11,849 nucleotides of DNA from CAJKWP01 sp050943075 (GCA_050943075.1 JBMNOM010000030.1:1-11849); one strand, 5' to 3'; shown: positions 1-7,369, numbered from the stretch's first letter. Notes: generated from the sequence alone by a model not told the origin. A program made the numbers and translations.

Positions 1-688
1 CTTAAATAAAGAGTTTGTTGAACTTGTTTCTAAATATAAATTTGAAAATGATGATGTCACAAATTTAGATGTTAAAACCCAAGAATACATTAAAGAAAAA
101 TGCCTTAAAATAATTCCTAACAGTAATTTCATTGCTGAAGAAGGGCAAACAATTAATGCTTCTGACTACACTTGGATTTTAGATCCAATTGACGGCACTT
201 TTAACCTCAAGCACAACATTCACATTTTTGGCACTCAAATTTGTTTGTTGTATAAAGGCGCGCCAATTCTTTCCGTGTTATATTTACCAAAAACAAAAGA
301 AGTTTTTTATGCAAACAATAATGGGGCATTTTGTAATGGCAAATCAATAACAGTAAGCAATGAAGCAGAACTCAGTAATAACGTCACTGCTCTTGGTGAT
401 TATTGCGATGCTGCTGATATTAATTTAGAAAAAGAGATATCTAACAAGTTAAGCACAAACATTAAAAGAATTAGGATGTTTGGAAGCTCTTGCTTTGACA
501 ATTGTCAACTTGCCAGCGGAAGAATTGATACATACATTATATACAGCAAAAGCAAGTGGGATTTAATCCCAGGCCAATATCTAGTGCAGCAAGCAGGCGG
601 CTATGTTTTCTGCCCTAAAGAAAACATATATATAAGCGGCAAAAAAGAAAATGTTTTAAAATTAACAAAACTGCTTGATATAAAATAA
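1..688 (+). CDS. Inositol monophosphatase family phosphatase, 5'-truncated by the window edge
   Basis: The frame is open from base 2 to the TAA at 686-688, giving 228 visible residues; the true start lies before the window. Family motifs appear in the expected order, counted from the first visible codon: a DDVTNLDVKTQ segment (17-27), the metal-binding Glu pair AEEG (45-48), the WILDPIDGT box (58-66) with both metal-ligand aspartates, and a C-terminal WD (Asp187) followed by QQAGG. These residues bind Mg2+ and activate water for phosphate-ester hydrolysis in this superfamily. The substrate cannot be read from sequence: inositol phosphates, 3'(2'),5'-bisphosphate nucleotides and sugar bisphosphates are all possible. 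About 15-25 N-terminal residues are probably missing. The protein has no visible membrane segment and should be cytoplasmic. A strong terminator follows 14 bases after the stop, so it is the last gene of its unit. Confidence 0.9.
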   Translation, partial: LNKEFVELVSKYKFENDDVTNLDVKTQEYIKEKCLKIIPNSNFIAEEGQTINASDYTWILDPIDGTFNLKHNIHIFGTQICLLYKGAPILSVLYLPKTKEVFYANNNGAFCNGKSITVSNEAELSNNVTALGDYCDAADINLEKEISNKLSTNIKRIRMFGSSCFDNCQLASGRIDTYIIYSKSKWDLIPGQYLVQQAGGYVFCPKENIYISGKKENVLKLTKLLDIK

Positions 689-702
689 AATGCAATGGAT
701 TT

Positions 703-731
703 AAAAAACACTAAAAAATTAGTGTTTTTTT
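703..731 (+). terminator. Intrinsic terminator of the inositol-phosphatase-family gene
   Basis: A perfect 12-bp stem (703-714 with 719-730) with an AAAA loop ends in a run of seven T. It sits 14 bases after the stop codon. The stem is A/T-rich apart from its CACT/AGTG centre. Confidence 0.85.
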
Positions 732-1003
732 GTGCTTAAAATATCCTTGTGAGATTTACAATATTGTTTTTTGAATTTATTTGTAATACTCTATAATTCT
801 TTTGTTCATCCAGCACGCTTTTTCCAGTTTTAATGTAAGGACAACTCGCCTTCTACACTTTTTTTAATTAAAAAATTGGCCGAGAAATAAAACTAAACAC
901 TTGAAACCAGCGTCATTTTAAATGTATTAAGAAATATTATTTTCTAACATTTCAACAGCGAAAAATTGATAATTTTTTAAATCTAGTTTTTTGTTTTTTA
1001 TTA
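732..1003. other. Intergenic stretch, mostly featureless
   Basis: This AT-rich stretch between the terminator and the ABC-transporter promoter holds no convincing gene. The only structure seen is a short open run on the minus strand (852 down to 736, 38 codons) that reads like protein but lacks a good start; it is treated under findings. Confidence 0.6.
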
Positions 1004-1012
1004 TGTTATAAT
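1004..1012 (+). promoter_or_regulatory. Extended -10 promoter for the ABC transporter
   Basis: TATAAT at 1007-1012 is preceded by TG at 1004-1005 with one base between, the extended -10 form. No good -35 box lies 16-18 bases upstream. The start codon at 1103 implies a leader of about 85 bases. Confidence 0.65.
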
Positions 1013-1086
1013 GAATTTAATTTATAATTCTAAAAGAATTAATACAAGCCGTTTAAATTAATGAATTGCAAATTTAAAACCACCAC

Positions 1087-1092
1087 AAAGGA
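1087..1092 (+). promoter_or_regulatory. Ribosome binding site that sets the ABC transporter start
   Basis: AAAGGA stands 10 bases before the ATG at 1103. The earlier in-frame ATG at 1061 has no purine-rich site before it, so the shorter protein is preferred. Confidence 0.7.
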
Positions 1093-1102
1093 AAAATTAA
1101 AC

Positions 1103-2839
1103 ATGACAAAACAGCACAAATACGCAAATTTTTTTAAATTTTTAAAACAATTATCTGGCTATAAAAAATATTTCTTTTTCTATTCCATTGTTGCCTCAGC
1201 TTTTGTTGCATTGAATTTTTTTGTGCCAATTATCACAGGTAATTTGCTTGCGTCTTTAGTGGGAAGTGAATTTGATTTAATTGTTAAACTTTTAATTGTT
1301 TATGCAGTGCTAGAACTTGCCGGTTATGGCGTTCAGCTTGCTTTAAGTTTGATGGGCAACAAGTTCATTTCGCAAATGATAAGCAAATTTAGGCTGACTT
1401 TACTTGGAAAAATTTTAAACACAAAAACACAATTTTTTGACGACGCAAAAACTGGCGATTTGGTTGAACGCTCTGTCACAGACGCTTCAACATTGGGCTG
1501 GGGTGTGCTTAGAGTTATCAAAATGGTTTTGGAGATAATTGCAAACTTGTTTTTCGTTGGATACATTTTTATTTTGAATGTTTACATTGGATTAATTATT
1601 GTTGCTTTTATAATCATTTATTACATTATCGACAGAAAAAAGAACTCAAAGTTTTTAATCAATCAAAAAGAATTTCGCGCGCATGGAAGTTTGGTGACAA
1701 ACAGCGTTGTGGAAAGTGCAAATGGCATAAGGGACATTAAAGCATTAAACGCAAAAGAAAATGCACTTGATAAGTTTAGCGCCACACAAAAAACTTTTTA
1801 TGAAAAATATTTCAAAAGAGAAACAACAAATCATTTATATTGGACAGCACTGCGCACTCTTTCCCTTGTGTTTTTTATCACTACAATTGGAGTTGGGCTT
1901 TATTTAATTGGCATTTCAAAATTCACCTTGCCAGCTTTGTTAATTGTTTATTCTGGCTACAGAAAAATTGTTGGCGTTGCAGAATTTTTTTCACTTTTAA
2001 AAGAAGAAGTTTCTTTGATGGAAGTAAGCGCACAAAGAGTTTATGATTTAATGGACAACGACAAATACTCACCAGAAAAATTTGGAACTGTTAATTTGGA
2101 TGAGATTCGTGGCGACATTGAATTAAAAAATGTGACATTTTCATACAACCAAAACACAAAATTGTTTCAAAATCTCAACTTAAAAATTAAAGCCGGACAA
2201 TCAATTGGAATTGTTGGAGAAAGCGGTGGCGGCAAAAGCACATTGCTTGAAATCATTTCCAAAATGTATGACATTCAGGAAGGGCAAATTTTGCTTGACG
2301 GTCACGACATAAACACACTAACAGAAGCAACAATTAGAAAAGCAATCACTTACGTGACACAAAACCCATACATTTTTAACGACACAATTTTAAACAACTT
2401 AAAACTATCAAACCCAGAAGCAACCATGGATGAAATTGTTGCAGCATGCAAAATGGCAAATATACACGACTTCATTATAGAGCGCGGCGGATATGATGCT
2501 TGGGTTGGAGAAAAAGGCGTGCAACTATCTGGCGGACAAAGGCAAAGAATTGCACTTGCAAGAGCATTGTTAAACAAAAACAAAATCATTCTTTTGGATG
2601 AGGCAACAAGTGCACTTGACAACCAAAGCCAGCGTAAAATTAAACAAGCAATTGACAACGCAACACAAAACAACACAATCATAATTGTTGCCCACAGGCT
2701 TTCCACAATTAAAAATTGCGATAAGATTTTGGTTATGAAAAATGGCGAAATTGTCAGCATGGGAAAACATCAAACATTGTTAAAAAACAACGAATATTAC
2801 AAATCACTTTACCACTCGAAAAACAATGCAACTGAGTAG
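1103..2839 (+). CDS. ABC exporter half-transporter (membrane domain fused to ATPase)
   Basis: This 578-residue protein has the layout of a type IV (MsbA/LmrA-like) exporter half that works as a dimer in the cytoplasmic membrane. About six hydrophobic segments lie between residues 22 and 300, with the FF...TGDLVERSVTDAS loop of ABC exporters around 115-132. The ATPase has a Walker A (G372-ESGGGKST-380), Q-loop (Q420), LSGGQ signature (475-479), Walker B (ILLDE, D499-E500) and H-loop His531, so it should hydrolyse ATP. The cargo cannot be told; lipids, peptides or drugs are all exported by this class. The gene has its own promoter, no second half-transporter is adjacent, and a homodimer is therefore inferred. 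A frame extending to ATG 1061 would add 14 residues but has no ribosome site. The gene ends at a terminator shared with the convergent HAD gene. Confidence 0.93.
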   Translation: MTKQHKYANFFKFLKQLSGYKKYFFFYSIVASAFVALNFFVPIITGNLLASLVGSEFDLIVKLLIVYAVLELAGYGVQLALSLMGNKFISQMISKFRLTLLGKILNTKTQFFDDAKTGDLVERSVTDASTLGWGVLRVIKMVLEIIANLFFVGYIFILNVYIGLIIVAFIIIYYIIDRKKNSKFLINQKEFRAHGSLVTNSVVESANGIRDIKALNAKENALDKFSATQKTFYEKYFKRETTNHLYWTALRTLSLVFFITTIGVGLYLIGISKFTLPALLIVYSGYRKIVGVAEFFSLLKEEVSLMEVSAQRVYDLMDNDKYSPEKFGTVNLDEIRGDIELKNVTFSYNQNTKLFQNLNLKIKAGQSIGIVGESGGGKSTLLEIISKMYDIQEGQILLDGHDINTLTEATIRKAITYVTQNPYIFNDTILNNLKLSNPEATMDEIVAACKMANIHDFIIERGGYDAWVGEKGVQLSGGQRQRIALARALLNKNKIILLDEATSALDNQSQRKIKQAIDNATQNNTIIIVAHRLSTIKNCDKILVMKNGEIVSMGKHQTLLKNNEYYKSLYHSKNNATE

Positions 2840-2876
2840 ATCACTTCTCAGTTAATTTAATAAAATAAAAACAAAG

Positions 2877-2903
2877 AAAAACAGCCGCTTTGGCTGTTTT
2901 TTT
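2877..2903. terminator. Two-way terminator between the ABC and HAD genes
   Basis: A 10-bp stem (2877-2886 with 2892-2901) and a 5-base loop carry T runs in both readings: TTTTTTT on the plus strand and TTTTTC after the stem on the minus strand. It lies between two convergent genes and only a few bases before the HAD stop codon, so it probably ends both transcripts. Confidence 0.85.
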
Positions 2904-2904
2904 G

Positions 2905-3681
2905 TTAAGCAAATTTCTTGTTTTTATCTGCCATATTTTTAAAATTGTTTTCAAAAAATGTTGAAACTTCTTTGTAATTTTTCACTTCAACATAATCAAT
3001 TCCACTGTTCAAAAGTGAGCTGTCGTTGCCAAATGGTGTTGTAATTTCATCTCCAAAAAACAAAATTTCGTCTTGGGTGCAAAAGTTTTGCTTTGCGTAA
3101 AGCATAATTGCATTTTTCTTGTCAAACCTGCTGTCGATGATGTCAATTGAGGCTTGCCCTGCAACATAGGCTTTCATATTGCTTGGCAAAATTTTTTCAA
3201 GTTTTTCCACAAGCATCTGGCGTTTTTTGCCGTCTGGGTCAAAATTCTTTTTGTCTTCTTTTGTTGCATCCGTCCCCAAAAGTGCAATCACCACCAAGCC
3301 AGATTCATTAATCAAATGTGAAGCGCCTTCAAATTTTTCAAACCCGTTTTCTTTCCTAAATTTCATAACCAAATCATTAACAAATTTTTCATCAATTTCA
3401 CTTTTATATGAAACCTTACTTTCATTAACAACTTCGCCGTTTTGCACTTCAATGCAGTCAAGCCCATAGTTTCCCATAATTGAAATTTTGCCTTGCAAAA
3501 CACCAGTTGAATTTAATTGATTCAAAATTCTTTTTGCCCTTCCAGCAGATACAATCAAAACATTTTTTCCGCTCTCCAAAAGGCATTGCAAAGCAAGCTT
3601 ATTCTTTTCATAAATAGGCTCATCACGACACTCGGCAAGCGTTCCGTCAACATCAAAAACAAAAGTATTTTTATTCAACAT
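2905..3681 (-). CDS. HAD-superfamily phosphatase, phosphomannomutase-like (HAD-IIB)
   Basis: This 258-residue protein carries the HAD motifs: DVDGT (D10 nucleophile, D12 acid/base) in FVFDVDGTLAE, Ser45 in VSAGR (motif II), and the late acidic motif GDE (210-212) followed by GND (218-220). The FFGDE...P.GND pattern and the length recall the eukaryotic-type phosphomannomutase branch of HAD-IIB, whose members act on sugar phosphates. Phosphatase or sugar-phosphate mutase activity is inferred and the substrate is unknown. The start is fixed by GGGAGA 9 bases upstream of the ATG at 3681. A longer frame to 3765 would run through the promoter and is not used. The gene is monocistronic and converges on the ABC transporter. 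Confidence 0.88.
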   Translation of the reverse strand: MLNKNTFVFDVDGTLAECRDEPIYEKNKLALQCLLESGKNVLIVSAGRAKRILNQLNSTGVLQGKISIMGNYGLDCIEVQNGEVVNESKVSYKSEIDEKFVNDLVMKFRKENGFEKFEGASHLINESGLVVIALLGTDATKEDKKNFDPDGKKRQMLVEKLEKILPSNMKAYVAGQASIDIIDSRFDKKNAIMLYAKQNFCTQDEILFFGDEITTPFGNDSSLLNSGIDYVEVKNYKEVSTFFENNFKNMADKNKKFA

Positions 3682-3690
3682 AAAAACAAT

Positions 3691-3696
3691 TCTCCC
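3691..3696 (-). promoter_or_regulatory. Ribosome binding site that sets the HAD start
   Basis: On the minus strand GGGAGA lies 9 bases before the ATG at 3681-3679. It rules against the upstream in-frame ATG at 3765. Confidence 0.75.
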
Positions 3697-3709
3697 ATAA
3701 ATTGTTTTC

Positions 3710-3738
3710 ATTATACCACAACCCGCAAAGTTTAACAA
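3710..3738 (-). promoter_or_regulatory. Promoter of the HAD gene
   Basis: On the minus strand TTGTTA (3738-3733) and TATAAT (3715-3710) are 17 bases apart, and TG sits one base before the -10 box. Transcription should begin near 3703, leaving a leader of roughly 20 bases before the ATG at 3681. Confidence 0.8.
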
Positions 3739-3896
3739 AACCAAAAAACATTTCACATTTTTCATCTTAAATTAAACTAACCAATAACTATTAAAAGCCT
3801 TAAAAACAATTTGCTTAAAATTAAAATTTGAGTGCTTACTTTAAAAATGTGACATACCAATCAAAAAACTCGCTCACCAAAAATTTTAACTTTCAC
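3739..3896. other. Intergenic stretch without visible gene
   Basis: The AT-rich sequence between the divergent HAD and tRNA-Arg promoters contains no open frame with a ribosome site and no clear hairpin. I see nothing else in it. Confidence 0.6.
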
Positions 3897-3925
3897 TTGT
3901 CATAAAATAACAAAAGTGTTAAAAT
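3897..3925 (+). promoter_or_regulatory. Promoter of tRNA-Arg
   Basis: TTGTCA (3897-3902) and TAAAAT (3920-3925) are 17 bases apart, with TG one base before the -10 box. The tRNA begins about 45 bases downstream, leaving a short 5' leader to be removed. Confidence 0.75.
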
Positions 3926-3970
3926 GTTTTTGTGTTTTAAAACCAACAAAAAAACATAATCCCAAAATAT

Positions 3971-4045
3971 GTTCTCATAGGTAAAGGGATATACCTCCAC
4001 CCTCCTAAGGTGGGTTTGCAGGTTCGAGTCCTGCTGGGAACACCA
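3971..4045 (+). tRNA. tRNA-Arg, anticodon CCT
   Basis: The 75-base gene folds as a standard cloverleaf. The acceptor stem pairs GTTCTCA with TGGGAAC (one G-T pair), the D stem is GGTA/TACC, and the anticodon stem CCACC/GGTGG closes the loop CTCCTAA. The T arm is GCAGG-TTCGAGT-CCTGC. The discriminator base is A and CCA is encoded. Anticodon CCT reads the arginine codon AGG. It stands alone with its own promoter and terminator. Confidence 0.96.
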
Positions 4046-4076
4046 ACCCAATTATGTCGATTTGGACTTTTTACAA

Positions 4077-4106
4077 TAAAGACAAGCTTATTGCTTGTTT
4101 TTTTTG
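4077..4106 (+). terminator. Terminator of tRNA-Arg
   Basis: ACAAGC (4082-4087) pairs with GCTTGT (4093-4098) around a TTATT loop. The stem extends outward through one G-T and several A-T pairs and ends in a long T run, about 35 bases after the tRNA. Confidence 0.8.
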
Positions 4107-4276
4107 TTTTTGAAATTTTTTTATTTTAACACAGACTTATTGTTCATTCATCTAATTACTTTAATTGATTTTTTTGCCTATTTTGTCATTATATTAAGAA
4201 TTTAGCAAAGAAGTGCTTTTTGCAAAAATGCTTGTAAAAACAATATATTTAAAAAGAATATGTTTGTTGCCTTTTG

Positions 4277-4285
4277 TGTTATACT
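4277..4285 (+). promoter_or_regulatory. Extended -10 promoter placed for a leaderless transcript
   Basis: TATACT (4280-4285) is preceded by TG at 4277-4278. Only six bases separate the box from the ATG at 4292, so transcription should begin at or next to the start codon. No -35 box is recognisable. Confidence 0.6.
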
Positions 4286-4291
4286 AAACCT

Positions 4292-4876
4292 ATGGAAACT
4301 GAAGTCACATATCAAATTTTTAACACTTTAAGTGAAACACTTGATGCGCTTGAAAAAAATGGCTATAAATTAACTGAAAAATATCAATTAATTGATTTAT
4401 ATTTCACGCATTTTAAAAAAGAGGAAATTGAAAAACTTGATTATCAAACTCTAATTAAAAATTCGTTTTTGGTTAGACAAATAATTGAAGAAAACTGTGT
4501 CACAAACAACCTTGTTTATAAACACAAGCAGTTTAACTCTGCTGGGAATGTGATTGAAGAACAAAAAATTAAAGTTGAAATCAATTCGCCCGAGAAAACT
4601 GCAGAAATTTTAACAAAAGCAGGTTTAACTAATTGGTGCACACTTAATGATAAAATTCATGCTTACGAGAAAGATGGCATAATATACAGCATACAAGATG
4701 TTGAAAATTTGGGGTTGTTTGTTGAAGTTGAAGAATACGAAAGTATTAAACACCTTTCAGCACAAGAAAAACTTGCAGAAATGCAAAAAATTGTTAAAAA
4801 TTTACCACTTAAAACTGGAGCTGAACACAATTGCAAAAAGCCATATATGCTTTTGCAAAAAAATGGAGTTGTATGA
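4292..4876 (+). CDS. CYTH-domain protein (CyaB/thiamine triphosphatase-like)
   Basis: This 194-residue protein has the landmarks of the CYTH triphosphate-tunnel fold: an N-terminal METEVTY strand, YQLIDLYF (31-38), FLVRQI (59-64), the YKHKQF strand (76-81), and late IQDVENLGLFVEVEEY (134-149) with the ExE pair E145/E147. Characterised relatives are class IV adenylate cyclases, thiamine triphosphatases and polyphosphatases that act on triphosphates with a divalent metal. The first motif is ExExT rather than the usual ExExK, so activity or substrate may differ. No ribosome site precedes the ATG, and a -10 box sits just upstream, suggesting a leaderless mRNA. A TTG at 4274 is in frame but lies upstream of or within the promoter. 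The stop overlaps the next gene by ATGA, so the two are co-transcribed. Confidence 0.8.
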   Translation: METEVTYQIFNTLSETLDALEKNGYKLTEKYQLIDLYFTHFKKEEIEKLDYQTLIKNSFLVRQIIEENCVTNNLVYKHKQFNSAGNVIEEQKIKVEINSPEKTAEILTKAGLTNWCTLNDKIHAYEKDGIIYSIQDVENLGLFVEVEEYESIKHLSAQEKLAEMQKIVKNLPLKTGAEHNCKKPYMLLQKNGVV

Positions 4877-5766
4877 AAAAGAGTGTTAGCGGCGTTGTAG
4901 CTGAAAAAATTTTGAAAGTTATTGGGGCAAAAAATATGTATCAAAACCCCAATTTTATGAAATTGCAAGAAAAAATTAACTCATTACCAACAATTGTGCC
5001 ACCTGGGCAAAGAGTTTTTTGGAAAAAATTTAAACTTGGAAGCTTTCACTATTTTGCAACAAAGCGCAAATCTGAAAACATTTTAATTTACTTTCACGGT
5101 GGAGCATTTGTTTCCGGCCCAAACATTTTTCACTGGAACTTTTTGAAAAGACTTAGACGAAGAACAAACTTTCAAATATATTTTCCAATGTATCCAAAAG
5201 CGCCCGCTCACAATTTTAAAGAAGCTTATGATTTCATTTTTGAGTTTTACAAAGAAGTGTGCGCCAAAAACCCCGAAGCAAACTTTGTGTTCATGGGTGA
5301 CAGCGCAGGTGGAAACATTGCACTTTCTTTTGCACAACAAGTTAAAGCAAAAAACTTAAAACAGCCCAGCAAAGTTATTTTGTTTTCACCATGCTTGGAT
5401 TTAACTTTGTCAAACCCACAAATTGACGAAATTGACAAACAAGACATTGACCCAATGCTTTCAAAACCCTCACTAAAAAGCGCCTACGAAAAATGGGCAA
5501 ATGGCGAAGATTTGAAAAATCCGGTGTTAAGCCCATTTTATGGAGATTGCCACAATATTGGCGAAATTACCCTCTTTATTGGAACGCAAGAAGTTTTGCT
5601 TCCAGAAAACCAAGACTTTAAAGAAAAGTGTGAGGCGGAAGGCATTAAAATTAACTTCACTAAAAAAGACTTAATGAATCATGTTTATGTTTTGCAACCA
5701 ATTAAAGAAGGCAGGCAAGAAACAAGAGCATTAATTAAAACATTAAACAAAAAAGAAAAACAATAA
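4873..5766 (+). CDS. Alpha/beta hydrolase, hormone-sensitive-lipase-like esterase
   Basis: This 297-residue protein matches the HSL-type esterase/lipase group. HGGAF (75-79) forms the oxyanion hole after the IYFHGG strand, GDSAGG contains the nucleophile Ser144, and His270 in MNHVYV completes the triad. The acid position appears to be Glu240 in FIGTQEVLL, where this family usually has Asp. No signal peptide is evident and the protein is probably cytoplasmic. The substrate is unknown; short-chain esters are usual for the family. The start ATG overlaps the TGA of the CYTH gene (4873-4876) and has GGAG at 4865-4868, so translation is probably coupled. A longer TTG-start frame from 4831 lacks this support. 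A terminator follows immediately. Confidence 0.88.
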   Translation: MKKSVSGVVAEKILKVIGAKNMYQNPNFMKLQEKINSLPTIVPPGQRVFWKKFKLGSFHYFATKRKSENILIYFHGGAFVSGPNIFHWNFLKRLRRRTNFQIYFPMYPKAPAHNFKEAYDFIFEFYKEVCAKNPEANFVFMGDSAGGNIALSFAQQVKAKNLKQPSKVILFSPCLDLTLSNPQIDEIDKQDIDPMLSKPSLKSAYEKWANGEDLKNPVLSPFYGDCHNIGEITLFIGTQEVLLPENQDFKEKCEAEGIKINFTKKDLMNHVYVLQPIKEGRQETRALIKTLNKKEKQ

Positions 5767-5770
5767 AAAC

Positions 5771-5798
5771 AAAACTTGGAGATTTTCCAAGTTTTTTT
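5771..5798 (+). terminator. Terminator of the CYTH-hydrolase operon
   Basis: A 10-bp stem (5771-5780 with 5786-5795) with a GATTT loop ends in a run of seven T, starting 5 bases after the stop codon. Confidence 0.87.
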
Positions 5799-5921
5799 GT
5801 GGATTTTGTTGCAAAAAACACACTTTTTTTGTTAAAAACATTAAAATTTAAAAACAATTTATAAAAACAAAAACAATTTTTATTTTAGTAATATTTATTG
5901 CTAGATTAAAAAAAATAAATA

Positions 5922-5930
5922 TGATAAAAT
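5922..5930 (+). promoter_or_regulatory. Extended -10 promoter of the YgjV-GNAT gene
   Basis: TAAAAT (5925-5930) is preceded by TG at 5922-5923. A TTGCTA at 5898 is 21 bases away, too far for a standard -35. The leader would be about 22 bases. Confidence 0.6.
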
Positions 5931-5944
5931 CAAAATATAAATTT

Positions 5945-5950
5945 AAGGAA
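5945..5950 (+). promoter_or_regulatory. Ribosome binding site for a TTG start
   Basis: AAGGAA lies 8 bases before TTG 5959. The next in-frame ATG is deep in the membrane domain, so this site supports the TTG as the true start. Confidence 0.75.
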
Positions 5951-5958
5951 ATCACAAC

Positions 5959-7023
5959 TTGTTTTTAGCCTCACAAATTGTTGGCGCCGTTGCCTTTATA
6001 GTTTACATTGCATCCTACTGGCAAAAAGATAGAAGAAAACTTTTAACTTTGTCCATAATTGAGTGCATTCTTTTTTGCGTTCAATATTTTCTTTTGGGTT
6101 CAATAACTGGTGCAATAATCAATCTTGTTGGAATTGTTCGTTCCTCAAGCTTTATGTATAAAGACAAAAACAAATTCATGTCCACACTTGCAATGCCAAT
6201 GATAATCAACGCGCTTTACGCACTAAATTGCGCATTAACATGGGACGGCTGGATCACACTTGTGCCAACAGTTGCGTCTTTCATTAAGTGCTTTAACATG
6301 TGGCAAAATAACAGTAAGTCAATTCGCCGCTATGGCATTCCAATTCAAATTTTATGGCTTATTTATGGAATTTACTTGGGCTCCTATGTTTCAATTGTTT
6401 CACAAATCATTTTAATCATCGCCATTGCAGTTGCAATTGTAAGGCTTGACATCATAAAAACATCAAAAGCAAACTACAAAATTCGCATGAATGTTAATTT
6501 GAATGCGCTTGAAAAAATCTTTAAAGAATACAACCAATTCATCTATGACATTGCCACAATTAAAGACCCCGACTACATTAAATTTGTTTGTATGAAAGGC
6601 AACAAAGTTGTTGGCTACGCCGCAGTTTATCCATACTCAAATTTCATGGAAAGACAGGGCTTCAAAAAAGACACACAATACAGCGACTTTTCCGTGTTCA
6701 TTTGGCACATAGTTGTTAAAAAAGGCTACGAAAGAAAAGGCATTGGAACAACGCTTGTTAAAGAAATTGAAAGAATTTATCAAGGCTACGACATCTACTC
6801 TGTTTTAGACTCACGCAACAACCCATCAATTCTTTTCCACAATAGTTTAGGCTTTGTGAAAAAAGAAGACTTCGAACAAGTGTTTAACAATAAAATTGAA
6901 AAATTTGACATTATGCAATTAAAAAGACAAATTAAAGAACCAGCAAAAAAAGAAACTGCCTCACAAACAGCAGAAACCTCAGCCGAACCCGAGCCGCAAG
7001 TTAATATAACCCCAACAAATTAA
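5959..7023 (+). CDS. YgjV-like membrane domain fused to a GNAT acetyltransferase
   Basis: The 354-residue protein has two parts. Residues 1-165 are hydrophobic, with about six membrane segments and the SQIVGAVAFIVYIASYW opening and WDGW and KCFNMW segments typical of the YgjV (Imp-YgjV) inner-membrane family, whose role is not established. Residues from about 172 to 320 look like a GNAT N-acetyltransferase: IWHIVV strand, then YERKGIGTTLVKEIE with the acetyl-CoA pyrophosphate loop at 258-263, and a late NNPSILFHNSLGF segment typical of motif B. The canonical Q/R at the start of that loop is Glu258. The tail (about 325-354) is Lys/Ala/Glu/Pro-rich and probably disordered. The fusion suggests a membrane-anchored acetyltransferase facing the cytoplasm; substrate unknown. 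The start is TTG with AAGGAA 8 bases upstream. The gene is monocistronic. Confidence 0.85.
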   Translation: MFLASQIVGAVAFIVYIASYWQKDRRKLLTLSIIECILFCVQYFLLGSITGAIINLVGIVRSSSFMYKDKNKFMSTLAMPMIINALYALNCALTWDGWITLVPTVASFIKCFNMWQNNSKSIRRYGIPIQILWLIYGIYLGSYVSIVSQIILIIAIAVAIVRLDIIKTSKANYKIRMNVNLNALEKIFKEYNQFIYDIATIKDPDYIKFVCMKGNKVVGYAAVYPYSNFMERQGFKKDTQYSDFSVFIWHIVVKKGYERKGIGTTLVKEIERIYQGYDIYSVLDSRNNPSILFHNSLGFVKKEDFEQVFNNKIEKFDIMQLKRQIKEPAKKETASQTAETSAEPEPQVNITPTN

Positions 7024-7308
7024 TTGCTCAATTTAACTCACCACACAAACTTTACAAGAAAAATTTTAATAACGACAAAAAAATCCACCAGCTCCCCTGA
7101 TGGATTTTTGTTTTATATACACTGAATTTATTAATACTAAAACATTGAAATGTTCAATAACAAACAAAGCCTTTAAAAACACAAATTTTATGATGATTTA
7201 AAATTAAATAAAACCGCGCCAGTATAATTCAAATTAAATTGAAATTTTAATTGCAAAAAACTCAATTTGCTTTAATTAAATTTAGTTGCATAAACTAAAA
7301 CAAAAACA
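7024..7308. other. Intergenic stretch between YgjV-GNAT and the tRNA-Ser promoter
   Basis: Apart from the terminator near its left end, this is AT-rich DNA without a supported gene. A short palindrome TTGAA-ATG-TTCAA (7145-7157) and an isolated TATAAT (7223-7228) are visible, but neither has a partner that would make it a known site. Confidence 0.6.
7079..7109 (+). terminator. Terminator of the YgjV-GNAT gene
   Basis: AAAAATCCA-C-CAG (7079-7091) pairs with CTG-A-TGGATTTTT (7097-7109) with one C-A mismatch and a CTCCC loop, ending in T. Confidence 0.78.
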
Positions 7309-7338
7309 TTGACAAAAGCAAAAGTTATATGCTAGAAT
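7309..7338 (+). promoter_or_regulatory. Promoter of tRNA-Ser
   Basis: A consensus TTGACA (7309-7314) and TAGAAT (7333-7338) are 18 bases apart, with TG one base before the -10. The tRNA starts about 30 bases downstream. Confidence 0.85.
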
Positions 7339-7369
7339 TTCATTGCTTGTTTAAAGCATAAATATAAAT

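Noticed and set aside
1333..2773. Several antisense open frames within the ABC transporter
   Set aside because: They lie opposite a gene with a complete set of ABC motifs and have no ribosome sites or recognisable domains; they are shadows of the A-rich coding strand.
2830..2853. Hairpin AACTGAG/CTCAGTT across the ABC stop codon as a terminator
   Set aside because: No T run follows it, and the hairpin at 2877-2903 is a far better terminator.
3682..3765. N-terminal extension of the HAD gene to ATG 3765
   Set aside because: It would translate through the promoter (3738-3710) and the GGGAGA ribosome site that serve the ATG at 3681.
4873..4876. TGA read as tryptophan (mycoplasma-type code)
   Set aside because: TGA ends the CYTH, recombinase, HD and 129-residue genes at expected places, one in an ATGA overlap, and Trp is encoded by TGG throughout.
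7145..7157. Palindrome TTGAA-ATG-TTCAA as an operator
   Set aside because: It is single, AT-rich and far from any promoter; chance is likely in this composition.
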